Assembly: GCA_902362725.1 (NCBI GenBank)
Contig: CABIXM010000008.1
Location: 1 to 64,000 of the forward strand
Direction: 5' to 3'
DNA: 64,000 nucleotides
Source of the DNA: Clostridiaceae bacterium
Lineage (GTDB): Bacteria > Bacillota > Clostridia > Lachnospirales > Lachnospiraceae
The position numbers were made by a program, and so were the translations under genes. The notes beneath the pieces were generated by a model, which was not told the DNA's origin, searched no databases, and saw only the letters and a program-made list of their open reading frames with translations. Shown here in pieces: positions 45,137 to 53,072 of this stretch (position 1 is the stretch's first letter; the number at the start of each line of letters is the position of its first letter).

Positions 45137-47000
45137 AGAACAGTTACAGCAGCTTCACGAGGAAGCGGTAAAAGAGCTTAATTCCTACGACTGCCGGATC
45201 CTTGTCTGTTCCGGTACAGGCTGTATCGCCACAGGTTCCAACAAGATTTACGAAAAATTCCTGGAGATTACCAAAGCTACACCGGACGTGACACTGGAGT
45301 TCGCTCCCCACGATGAGAAAGAGCATCTGGGCGCAAAGAAGACAGGCTGTCAGGGCGTCTGCGAGCTGGGTCCCTTGGTCCGTATCCAGAAAGGTCAGGA
45401 TGTGGTTCAGTATGTGAAGGTACAGCTGGACGACTGCGCCGAGATTTTCGAAAAGAGCGTTCTGGGCAATGAAGTCGTAGAGCGTCTTCTTTATCAGAAG
45501 GGCGGCAAGGTCTGTAAGGGGCCGGACGATATTCCGTTTATCGCGAAGCAGACCCGCATCGTGTTAAAGAACTGTGGTAAGTTCGACGCGGAGTCCTTAA
45601 AAGAATACATAGCCAGCGGCGGCTTTGACGCGCTTCAGAAAGCCATGTTTGAGATGACGCCGGATCAGGTCATCGAGGAGGTAGACCAGTCCGGACTGCG
45701 CGGACGTGGCGGCGGCGGCTTCCCGGCAGGCAAGAAGTGGATTCAGGTAGCCCGTCAGGCAGACCCGGTTCACTATGTGGTATGTAACGGCGACGAGGGC
45801 GACCCCGGAGCATTCATGGACGGCTCCGTTATGGAGGGCGATCCCTACCGTCTGATCGAAGGTATGATGCTGGCGGCCTATGCGGTACGCGCAGAGAACG
45901 GCTATATTTATGTGCGTGCGGAGTATCCGAACTCTGTAGCGCGGCTGAAGCATGCCATTGCCGTACTGGAGGAAAATGGACTCCTGGGCGAGAACATCCT
46001 CGGCACTGGTTTCAATTTCCATATGCATATCAATAAGGGAGCGGGAGCCTTTGTATGCGGCGAGGGTTCTGCCCTGACAGCCTCCATCGAGGGAAACCGC
46101 GGCATGCCCCGTGTAAAGCCGCCCCGTACCGTAGAACAGGGACTGTGGGCGAAGCCTACCGTTCTGAATAACGTAGAGACCTATGCGAACGTTCCGGAGA
46201 TCGTGCTGAAGGGTCATGAGTGGTATCGCAGCATCGGTACAGAAGGAAGCCCGGGAACCAAGACCTTCTCTCTGACCGGCAGCATCGAGAATACCGGTCT
46301 GATTGAGGTTCCGATGGGAACGACCCTTCGCGAGATTATCTTTGATATCGGTGGCGGCCTGAAATCCGGTGCGGCCTTTAAGGCGGTTCAGATCGGAGGT
46401 CCCTCCGGCGGCTGTCTGACAGAGCAGCATCTGGACGTTCCCCTGGATTTCGATTCCGTCAAGAAGTACGGGGCCATCGTGGGATCCGGCGGACTGGTTG
46501 TCATGGATGAACATACCTGTATGGTAGAGGTGGCGCGTTTCTTCATGGGCTTTACCCAGAGGGAATCCTGCGGAAAATGCGGTCCCTGCCGGATCGGAAC
46601 CAAGCGTATGCTGGAGCTTCTGGAGAAGATCGTAGACGGCAAGGGAGAGATGGAAGACCTGGAGAAGCTGGAAGAGCTGGGCCATTTTGTAAAAGACAGA
46701 TCCCTCTGCGGCCTTGGAAAGAGCGCTCCCCTTCCGGTACTTAGTACCATTCAGAATTTCCGGGACGAGTATATCGAGCACATCGTAGACAAGAAGTGCG
46801 CGGCTCACGTATGTAAGTCCATGCGCGTATACGAAATCGACCCCGATAAGTGTAAGGGCTGTACCAAGTGTGCCCGCAACTGTCCGGTGAACGCGATTAC
46901 CGGCGAGCGGAAAGCGCCTCATGTCATTGATAATTCCAAGTGTATCAAGTGCGGAACCTGTCTGGAGAACTGCGCCTTTGATGCGGTCATTTTAAAATAA
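45123..47000 (+). CDS. NuoF/HydB-like flavin and Fe-S subunit
   Basis: A 625-residue subunit. An N-terminal thioredoxin-like [2Fe-2S] domain (VCSGTGCIATGSNK, KTGCQGVCELGP) precedes the FMN/NAD-binding domain (RGRGGGGFPAGKKW, CNGDEGDPGAFMDG). The NuoF cluster is ESCGKCGPCRIG, and the C-terminus holds two 4Fe-4S clusters (CKGCTKCARNCP, CIKCGTCLENC). This layout is that of HydB/HylB proteins from NAD-dependent or bifurcating hydrogenases and formate dehydrogenases. TTG is taken as the start because AGAGGAGGTG is six bases before it; a GTG at 45114 is the alternative. It overlaps the previous gene. Confidence 0.92.
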   Translation: MIQNKEQLQQLHEEAVKELNSYDCRILVCSGTGCIATGSNKIYEKFLEITKATPDVTLEFAPHDEKEHLGAKKTGCQGVCELGPLVRIQKGQDVVQYVKVQLDDCAEIFEKSVLGNEVVERLLYQKGGKVCKGPDDIPFIAKQTRIVLKNCGKFDAESLKEYIASGGFDALQKAMFEMTPDQVIEEVDQSGLRGRGGGGFPAGKKWIQVARQADPVHYVVCNGDEGDPGAFMDGSVMEGDPYRLIEGMMLAAYAVRAENGYIYVRAEYPNSVARLKHAIAVLEENGLLGENILGTGFNFHMHINKGAGAFVCGEGSALTASIEGNRGMPRVKPPRTVEQGLWAKPTVLNNVETYANVPEIVLKGHEWYRSIGTEGSPGTKTFSLTGSIENTGLIEVPMGTTLREIIFDIGGGLKSGAAFKAVQIGGPSGGCLTEQHLDVPLDFDSVKKYGAIVGSGGLVVMDEHTCMVEVARFFMGFTQRESCGKCGPCRIGTKRMLELLEKIVDGKGEMEDLEKLEELGHFVKDRSLCGLGKSAPLPVLSTIQNFRDEYIEHIVDKKCAAHVCKSMRVYEIDPDKCKGCTKCARNCPVNAITGERKAPHVIDNSKCIKCGTCLENCAFDAVILK

Positions 47001-47001
47001 A

Positions 47002-47137
47002 ATTACTGTTCACAGATACTATTCCGCGAGGTGTTTTGGCATATATATGCCAAAATCCCGAGTTATTCAAGCGAGAAATTACGCAGTAATTTCTGTGCAT
47101 CGCGAAGCGTATTACTGTGAACGTAGTGAACAGTAAT
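47002..47137. repeat. Large nested inverted-repeat element before the formate dehydrogenase gene
   Basis: Outer 12-bp arms (47002-47013 with 47126-47137) enclose two further perfect structures: a 22-bp palindrome (47034-47055) and 9-bp arms around GCA (47074-47082 with 47086-47094). A local alternative pairs 47111-47118 with 47130-47137, which competes with the outer stem. GAACGTAGTGAA (47119-47130) is shared, with one change, with the repeat at 4416. It lies between the NuoF-like and FdhA genes, just before the AGGAGG site, and has no T tract. Confidence 0.75.
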
Positions 47138-47152
47138 AAAAGGAGGATGGAT

Positions 47153-49861
47153 ATGATTCATTTGACGATAGATGGAATCCCTGTAGAAGTGGAAAAGGGT
47201 ACCACGATTCTGCAGGCCGCCAAGCAGATAGGCGTAAAGATTCCGACCCTTTGTTATCTGGAAAATGTGCTGCCCGATGGTTCCTGCCGCCTTTGTGTCG
47301 TGGAAGTAACCAACAATGGCAGAACAAAGTTTGATACGGCCTGTACCTTACGCTGCTCCGAGGGCGATGAAGTACAGACCATGTCTGAAAAGGTTGTAAA
47401 ATACAGAAAAGAGACCCTGGATCTTCTGCTGTCCGATCACCGGGTACACTGCTTCTCCTGTGAAGCCAACGGCGACTGTAAGCTGCAGGATTACTGCTTT
47501 GAGTACGGCGTAGAAAAGACCAGCTTCCCGGGCGAGATGAACAACGCGCCTATCGATGATACCAATAAGTTCTTCACCTACGATCCCAGCCTGTGTATTT
47601 TATGCCACAGATGTGTCAATACCTGTAAGGAAATCGTAGGACGCGGAGCCATCGATACCATGAACCGTGGATTCCAGTCCGTCATCGGCGCTCATTATAA
47701 GAATACCTGGAATGAGGGAATCTGTGAGTCCTGCGGCAACTGTGTGCAGGCCTGTCCCACCGGAGCGCTGACCATGAAGCGCAGAAAGAAATACCGCCCC
47801 TACCAGATCGACAAAAAAGTACTGACCACCTGTCCCCACTGCGCGACCGGCTGCCAGTATTATGTACTGGTGAAGGATGGCAAGGTAGTAGATACAGAGG
47901 CCTATAACGGCCCCTCCAACAAGGGACTGCTCTGCGTCAAGGGCCGCAGCGGAAGCTTTGACTTTGCCCAGTCTCCGGAGCGTATCAAGTATCCGTTGAT
48001 CAAAAATCATGAAACCGGAGAATTTGAGCGGGCTACCTGGGACGAGGCGCTGGATCTGGTGGCTTCCAAATTTATGGAGATCAAGAAGCAGTATGGCCCG
48101 GATTCCCTGGCCGGATTTGCCTGCTCCCGATCCCCCAACGAAGACATTTACATGGTACAGAAGATGGTCCGTACCTGCTTCGGTACCAACAATACCGATA
48201 ACTGTGCCCGCGTCTGCCATTCCGCGTCCGTATCAGGTCTGTATATGACCCTGGGCTCCGGCGCCATGACCAATCCCATCGAGGATATCACGAAGAACGC
48301 GGAAGTGATTATGCTGGTAGGCTCCAACCCGGAGGAGGCGCATCCGGTAGTCGGTATGCAGATCCGCCAGGCAGTGAAGAGAGGCTGCAAGCTGATCGTT
48401 GTGGATCCCCGTGATATCGGTCTGGCCAAGAAGGCAGATATTCATCTGAAGCTGAAGCCGGGTACCAACGTAGCCTTTGCAAACGGTATCATGCATGTCA
48501 TTATCGAGGAAGGTCTGCAGGACGAGAAGTTCATCGCGGAGCGTACCGAAGGTTATGAGAAGATCCGGGAGATTGTAAAGGATTATACGCCGGAGAAGGT
48601 GGCGGAAATCTGCCATATTGATCCGGAAGAGCTGAGAAAAGCAGCGGTTATGTACGCCAAGGCTGACCGCGCGCCGATTATCTACTGTCTGGGTGTAACC
48701 GAGCACTCCACCGGTACCGAGGGCGTTATGTCCATGTCCAACATGGCAATGCTGGTAGGCAAGCTGGGACGTCCGGGCTGCGGCGTGAACCCGCTTCGTG
48801 GACAGAACAACGTACAGGGAGCCTGCGACATGGGCGCTTCCCCCACAGATTTCCCGGGCTATCAGAAGGTTGCCGCACCGGGCGTGGTAGAGAAATTTGA
48901 AAAGGCCTGGGGCGTTCCGCTGAGCCATGAGGTGGGAACCCATGCAACCGACGTATTCCCCAAGGCTATCAATAAGGAGATTCGCGGTCTCTATATCTAC
49001 GGCGAGGATCCGATTGTGACCGATCCGGATACCAATCACATTATCAAGGCGCTGAAGAGTCTGGACTTCTTCGTGCTTCAGGAGCTCTTTATGACAGAGA
49101 CCGCCCAGTACGCAGATGTAATCCTTCCGGGCGTCAGCTATCTGGAGAAGGAGGGAACCTTTACCAACACCGAGCGCCGCGTGCAGAGAGTCCGCAAGGC
49201 GATCACCGTACCGGGTGAGATGCGTCTGGATACCGATATCATCATCGACCTGATGAACCGTATGGGTTATCCGCAGCCCCACCTGACCGCTGCTGAGATT
49301 ATGGACGAAATCGCTTCTGTAACGCCCAGCTTCGGCGGCATCAGCCATGCCCGCCTGGACAGCGAAGAGGTGGGCGGCAAAGGCTTACAGTGGCCCTGCC
49401 CGACCAAGGATCACCCGGGTACCCCGATCATGCATGTAGGCAAGTTTTCGAGAGGCCTTGGCTGGTTCTATCCGGCAGAGTATGTGCCTTCCGCGGAGCT
49501 TCCGGATGAGGAATATCCGATTATTCTGATGACCGGACGTATCCTGTATCATTACACCACCCGCGCCATGACCGGTAAGACGCCGGAGCTCATGGAGATT
49601 GAGGGACACTCCTTTATCGAGATGAACATCGTGGATGCGGAGAAGCTGGGAATCAAGAACGGAGACCGGGTTCGCGTATCCTCCAGACGAGGAAGTATTG
49701 AGTCCACCGCCCGTGTAGGCACCAAGACCTCACCGGGTGAGAGCTGGATGCCCTTCCACTTCCCGGATGGCAACGCAAACTGGCTGACCAACGCCGCTCT
49801 GGATAAATACGCAAGAATTCCGGAGTACAAGGTCTGCGCGATTAAGATCGAGAAGGCTTAG
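47153..49861 (+). CDS. fdhF: Formate dehydrogenase catalytic subunit (Mo/W-bisMGD, cysteine type) with NuoG-like N-terminus
   Basis: A 902-residue enzyme that oxidises formate (or reduces CO2). An N-terminal [2Fe-2S] domain (PTLCYLENVLPDGSCRLC) is followed by a His-Cys cluster (HCFSCEANGDCKLQDYC), two ferredoxin clusters (CILCHRCVNTCK, CESCGNCVQACP) and the catalytic-domain cluster (CPHCATGCQYY). The active-site residue is C355 in RVCHS, where other members have selenocysteine. C-terminal RILYHYTTRAMTGK and WMPFHF are typical of FdhF. A start six bases upstream is too near the AGGAGG site. It works with the NuoE/NuoF-like subunits to couple formate to NAD(P)H and perhaps ferredoxin. Confidence 0.93.
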   Translation: MIHLTIDGIPVEVEKGTTILQAAKQIGVKIPTLCYLENVLPDGSCRLCVVEVTNNGRTKFDTACTLRCSEGDEVQTMSEKVVKYRKETLDLLLSDHRVHCFSCEANGDCKLQDYCFEYGVEKTSFPGEMNNAPIDDTNKFFTYDPSLCILCHRCVNTCKEIVGRGAIDTMNRGFQSVIGAHYKNTWNEGICESCGNCVQACPTGALTMKRRKKYRPYQIDKKVLTTCPHCATGCQYYVLVKDGKVVDTEAYNGPSNKGLLCVKGRSGSFDFAQSPERIKYPLIKNHETGEFERATWDEALDLVASKFMEIKKQYGPDSLAGFACSRSPNEDIYMVQKMVRTCFGTNNTDNCARVCHSASVSGLYMTLGSGAMTNPIEDITKNAEVIMLVGSNPEEAHPVVGMQIRQAVKRGCKLIVVDPRDIGLAKKADIHLKLKPGTNVAFANGIMHVIIEEGLQDEKFIAERTEGYEKIREIVKDYTPEKVAEICHIDPEELRKAAVMYAKADRAPIIYCLGVTEHSTGTEGVMSMSNMAMLVGKLGRPGCGVNPLRGQNNVQGACDMGASPTDFPGYQKVAAPGVVEKFEKAWGVPLSHEVGTHATDVFPKAINKEIRGLYIYGEDPIVTDPDTNHIIKALKSLDFFVLQELFMTETAQYADVILPGVSYLEKEGTFTNTERRVQRVRKAITVPGEMRLDTDIIIDLMNRMGYPQPHLTAAEIMDEIASVTPSFGGISHARLDSEEVGGKGLQWPCPTKDHPGTPIMHVGKFSRGLGWFYPAEYVPSAELPDEEYPIILMTGRILYHYTTRAMTGKTPELMEIEGHSFIEMNIVDAEKLGIKNGDRVRVSSRRGSIESTARVGTKTSPGESWMPFHFPDGNANWLTNAALDKYARIPEYKVCAIKIEKA

Positions 49862-49876
49862 CCTTATATACAGAAC

Positions 49877-49918
49877 AAAACAGGCCGGACAGCGCATCGC
49901 TGCCCGGCCTGTTTTATA
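49877..49918 (+). terminator. Terminator of the formate dehydrogenase operon
   Basis: A 12-bp perfect outer stem (49877-49888 with 49904-49915) and an inner AGCG/CGCT stem around CAT end in TTTT. Confidence 0.85.
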
Positions 49919-49936
49919 GAAAAAAGGAGAATTGAT

Positions 49937-50146
49937 ATGGCACAGATTACGCTTTTTACGGATATTCTTCCCGAAGAGCAAGAAAGAATGCGCGTCTGCT
50001 TTCGGGCAAAGGAAATGTGTTTTCAGAATAACGAGACCATTCTGGAATACGCAAGTTCCATGAATCAGATTGGGGTGATTCTGTATGGATGGGCGGACGG
50101 TCTGTCTGAAATGGTAAAAAGAATGGAAACCATACCCAAAATGTAA
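49937..50146 (+). pseudogene. Crp/Fnr-like N-terminal fragment
   Basis: A 69-residue frame with AAAGGAG before its ATG. Residues about 8-50 resemble the start of the cyclic-nucleotide-binding domain of Crp/Fnr regulators (LFTDILPEEQERM, NNETILEYASSMNQIGVILYG). The sequence then becomes unrelated and stops. No rest of the domain or helix-turn-helix is found before the next gene. It is probably a remnant, although a short expressed peptide cannot be excluded. Confidence 0.6.
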
Positions 50147-50155
50147 AATTTGTGT

Positions 50156-50161
50156 TATAAT
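50156..50161 (+). promoter_or_regulatory. Possible -10 element of the PucR-type gene
   Basis: A perfect TATAAT lies about 38 bases before the GTG start and ahead of GGAGGGGGAAGG. No good -35 is seen 16-18 bases upstream. Confidence 0.4.
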
Positions 50162-50198
50162 ATAACATTAAATGATATCTGGAGGGGGAAGGTAGAAA

Positions 50199-51422
50199 GT
50201 GTCCTTAAAAGTAAGAGAAATATTGGAGCTGGCTGAGACGAAGGGATGCTCACTGGCAGCCGGAAAGGGCGGGCTTGACCGTGTAGTCCGTTTTGTTGAC
50301 TGTATGGAAATACCGGATATGAAAGCGTGGATGCGGCCGAATGTCTTCTATATTACAACCGGATATACCTATAGCAATTCAGAGAAAGAAATTATCCAGT
50401 TAATCCGAGATTTGTACGACGCCAAGGCGGCAGCCCTGGCGACAAAATATAAATACATCGGCTGTTCCCTGGATGCGGCTATAAAGGTGGCGGATGAATT
50501 GCAGTTTCCGCTGATTCTGTGGCCGGAGGATCTTCCTTTTATAGAGATGAATTATCTTGTAATGGAGGCGCTTATCAAGTCGCAGAATAATCTGATGGAT
50601 TCCATGCAGTCCCAGATTAAACGATATAATCAGCGGGAAATGGATCAGAGGTTATTTGTGGATCTTCTGACCGGCAACATCGCCCACGACGAGGAAGAAA
50701 ATTACAGGATCAAGGAACAGAGGTGGCCCGTGCCGCCTTATCAGATTATTTATATCGAGGTTGACCGGATCAAGCAGAAGCTGCATGAGCTTCGGGAGGA
50801 AGAAGCCCAGGAGCGGATTGAAAAGATAGAAAATCTGATAAGGGAGGCCTTTACCGGGGAGCAGGTGGTTGTCCTGTCCAACAACGGCACCTTTCAATGT
50901 ATCCTGAAGCGGACCGGGGATAAGGAGATCGGGGCTGATTATTTTGAAGCCATACAGAGGGAGATCTGTGAAAAAACAGGATACAGGGCGACCATAGGCG
51001 TGTCGAGGGCGGAGGATACTTATAAAAGATTCGGACAGGCCTATCAGGACGCAAGGGACGCGGTGGAAATCGCCGTATGTCAGAACCTGGAATCCAGGGT
51101 GCTCTGTATCGAAGACGCCGGTTTCTGGAAAATTTTGAAAAAAATCAGCAAGCAGGATATGTGCCGGGAATTTGTGGAAGAAAAGCTGAACGCGTTTATT
51201 GAATACGATCAGGAGAATGAGAGAGAGCTTCTGGAGACGCTGGAGGCTCTGGTCAACAATCTGGGAGCCAGGAATGTGACGGCAAACGCGCTGCATTTAC
51301 ATCGGAATACGCTGATGTACCGGATTAAGAAGATTGAAAATCAGACAGGCTATGACTTGTCTGCTCCCAACAGCATCCTGGAGCTTGCGTTTGCGCTCCG
51401 GATTATGAAATTTATGAAATAA
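50199..51422 (+). CDS. PucR-family transcriptional regulator
   Basis: A 407-residue regulator. The N-terminal PucR domain (LKVREILELAETKGCSL, DRVVRFVDCMEIPD) is thought to sense a small molecule. A GGDEF-like linker region follows, and a C-terminal helix-turn-helix (NNLGARNVTANALHLHRNTLMYRIKKIE) is diagnostic of the PucR/CdaR group. Such regulators usually activate adjacent catabolic genes. GTG start with GGAGGGGGAAGG upstream. It precedes the DUF3100 module in the same direction, separated by a 230-bp gap with a strong promoter. Confidence 0.9.
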   Translation: MSLKVREILELAETKGCSLAAGKGGLDRVVRFVDCMEIPDMKAWMRPNVFYITTGYTYSNSEKEIIQLIRDLYDAKAAALATKYKYIGCSLDAAIKVADELQFPLILWPEDLPFIEMNYLVMEALIKSQNNLMDSMQSQIKRYNQREMDQRLFVDLLTGNIAHDEEENYRIKEQRWPVPPYQIIYIEVDRIKQKLHELREEEAQERIEKIENLIREAFTGEQVVVLSNNGTFQCILKRTGDKEIGADYFEAIQREICEKTGYRATIGVSRAEDTYKRFGQAYQDARDAVEIAVCQNLESRVLCIEDAGFWKILKKISKQDMCREFVEEKLNAFIEYDQENERELLETLEALVNNLGARNVTANALHLHRNTLMYRIKKIENQTGYDLSAPNSILELAFALRIMKFMK

Positions 51423-51492
51423 AGGGCAGATGAAAAAACTCCGTCGTAATGTATAGATTATCATTTGCAAGTGAGAACCGTTGTGCATGGTG

Positions 51493-51558
51493 CATAAAAA
51501 AACAGGGGTTTTATGGTGCGCAGGGAGCGTCGACATGAAAAGGAAGCAGTGCTATACT
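51493..51558 (+). promoter_or_regulatory. Promoter and dyad of the DUF3100 operon
   Basis: TCGACA (51530-51535) and TATACT (51553-51558) with a 17-base spacer and a TGC extension form a good promoter. CATAAAA and TTTTATG (51493-51499 and 51509-51515) make a dyad just upstream of the -35, where an activator such as the PucR-type protein could bind. Confidence 0.6.
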
Positions 51559-51652
51559 AAGAATAGCAAGAGCTGAATGATCTTTTGGAAACCTGGATCC
51601 CATGGTACTGGAGGTTTCGGAAGATTATTTTACTGAAACGGAGGAAAAAGAT

Positions 51653-52501
51653 GTGAAACAGAGAACGGGTACTGTAAATTGTATGATTGTAACGCTTATC
51701 CTTTGCATTATTGCGGAGCTGATTGGACCGTTGCAATTCAAGGTGATGGGAGTCGATGTAAAGATCCTGACCATGATTTGGGTTATCATTATGGGAATTT
51801 TATTATCCCCCTCACTTCTGGGAAAAGTAATCCCGCCGCTTAAGAAAGTTATCGGCCACGCTGAGATCAGCCGTGCACCCTACTTACTGTCCCTGACCTT
51901 ATACCCCCTGGGCATCATGTTCGGTATCAGTGCAGGACCGAAGGTCGGAATCGTGCTTCAGGCAGGTCCGGCTCTGCTGCTGCAGGAGTTGGGTAACCTG
52001 GCAACTATGCTGATTGCGCTGCCCTTAGGTCTGCTGATTGGACTGGGAAGAAGTGCGGTTGGTGGAACCTTCTCCCTGTGTCGTGATACCGCGCTGGGAA
52101 TTATCGGAGATAAGTACGGTCTGGAGTCCAGAGAAGGTATGGGAACTCTGGGAACCTACATCAGCGGAAGTGTATTCGGAACCTTATTCTACTCTTTCTT
52201 GGCACCCGTCGGCCTGCTTCTGGGATTCCACCCCTTCGCACTGGCTATGGCGTCCGGAATGGGAAGTGCGTCCATGATGAACGCAGCTACCGCAGCCCTT
52301 ACCAGTGCTGCCCCGGCTATGTACTCTGAGCAGATTCTCGCATATTCAGCAACCAGTGGACTTCTGACTGCTGTAACAGGTGTGTATGTTGAGATGTTCG
52401 TGGCATTACCGCTGGCTAACTGGTATTATAAGCGCATAAATCCGGGTATCGAGCGCTTTAGACAGAGAGTATTTAAGAAAGCACCGGAGGGAGAGGTATA
52501 A
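51653..52501 (+). CDS. DUF3100 integral membrane protein
   Basis: A 282-residue protein with seven or more hydrophobic spans (for example MIVTLILCIIAELIGPL, IWVIIMGILLSPSLLG, YLLSLTLYPLGIMFGI, VGLLLGFHPFALAMASG) and glycine/serine-rich turns such as GMGSASMMNAATAA. I recognise it as DUF3100, a family without known function that often sits by amidohydrolases. An in-frame ATG 51 bases upstream has no ribosome site, while GGAGG precedes this GTG by eight bases. It is one base from its partner gene. A transport role is inferred from topology and context. Confidence 0.75.
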   Translation: MKQRTGTVNCMIVTLILCIIAELIGPLQFKVMGVDVKILTMIWVIIMGILLSPSLLGKVIPPLKKVIGHAEISRAPYLLSLTLYPLGIMFGISAGPKVGIVLQAGPALLLQELGNLATMLIALPLGLLIGLGRSAVGGTFSLCRDTALGIIGDKYGLESREGMGTLGTYISGSVFGTLFYSFLAPVGLLLGFHPFALAMASGMGSASMMNAATAALTSAAPAMYSEQILAYSATSGLLTAVTGVYVEMFVALPLANWYYKRINPGIERFRQRVFKKAPEGEV

Positions 52502-52502
52502 A

Positions 52503-52982
52503 ATGGAAGCTGCAAAGGAAAAATCACTGCTTGAAACTATTTTAGAGCAGATTAAAATTATTGTCGTTATTTATGGAATCATCATTGTGGTTCATATGGT
52601 TTCTATGGGAACCCCGCTTCCGGGTCTGCTGAAGTCAACCGTAGTAAGTTTTATCATGGTTGCAATCGCAATCGTTCTGAAGAACGTGGTAAAGAAACCG
52701 AATCTTCCGGGATTTGCGTGGGCTACCCTGGTGGCATTTGTTTTAACACTGCCGATCTCCCCGCTTTCCGATACGATCGTTGAGTTGATGAGCGCATACA
52801 GCTTCGGTCTGGTGGGAATCCCGCTGCTGAGCTTCGCGGGAATCGCGGTAGGAGAGCAGCTGGAGGTATTCAAGAAGCTGAGCTGGAAGATTGTAATTAT
52901 TTCTTTCGTAGTTATGGCGTCTACCTATTTTGGTTCCGCAGCAATTTCCAATATTATTCTGGCTGCAAAGGGACTGATTTAA
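52503..52982 (+). CDS. Small membrane protein paired with DUF3100
   Basis: A 159-residue protein with about five hydrophobic segments (IKIIVVIYGIIIVVHMV, VSFIMVAIAIVLKNVV, WATLVAFVLTLPISPL, LVGIPLLSFAGIAVG, IVIISFVVMASTYFG). The family is not recognised. It starts one base after DUF3100 and precedes an M20 amidohydrolase. The two membrane proteins probably form one complex, which I suggest is a carrier for the substrate of the hydrolase. Confidence 0.65.
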   Translation: MEAAKEKSLLETILEQIKIIVVIYGIIIVVHMVSMGTPLPGLLKSTVVSFIMVAIAIVLKNVVKKPNLPGFAWATLVAFVLTLPISPLSDTIVELMSAYSFGLVGIPLLSFAGIAVGEQLEVFKKLSWKIVIISFVVMASTYFGSAAISNIILAAKGLI

Positions 52983-53009
52983 TATAACATTTTGTGAAAT
53001 TTTGAACAG

Positions 53010-53040
53010 TAACAGGAAATCCTGCGAGGATTTCCTGTTA
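53010..53040 (+). other. Perfect hairpin before the M20 amidohydrolase
   Basis: Perfect 14-bp arms (53010-53023 and 53027-53040, loop GCG) are followed by TAATAAAA rather than a T run. It may reduce read-through or protect the mRNA end between the membrane genes and the hydrolase. Confidence 0.6.
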
Positions 53041-53072
53041 TAATAAAATTCAAATGAAATGGAGAGAAGCAT

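Noticed and set aside
45597..46922. A 441-residue minus-strand open frame
   Set aside because: It lies wholly opposite the conserved NuoF-like gene, has no ribosome site and encodes no recognisable domain.
48203..48226. Selenocysteine at the formate dehydrogenase active site
   Set aside because: The codon in the conserved R-V-x-H position is TGC, a normal cysteine, and the frame has no internal TGA.
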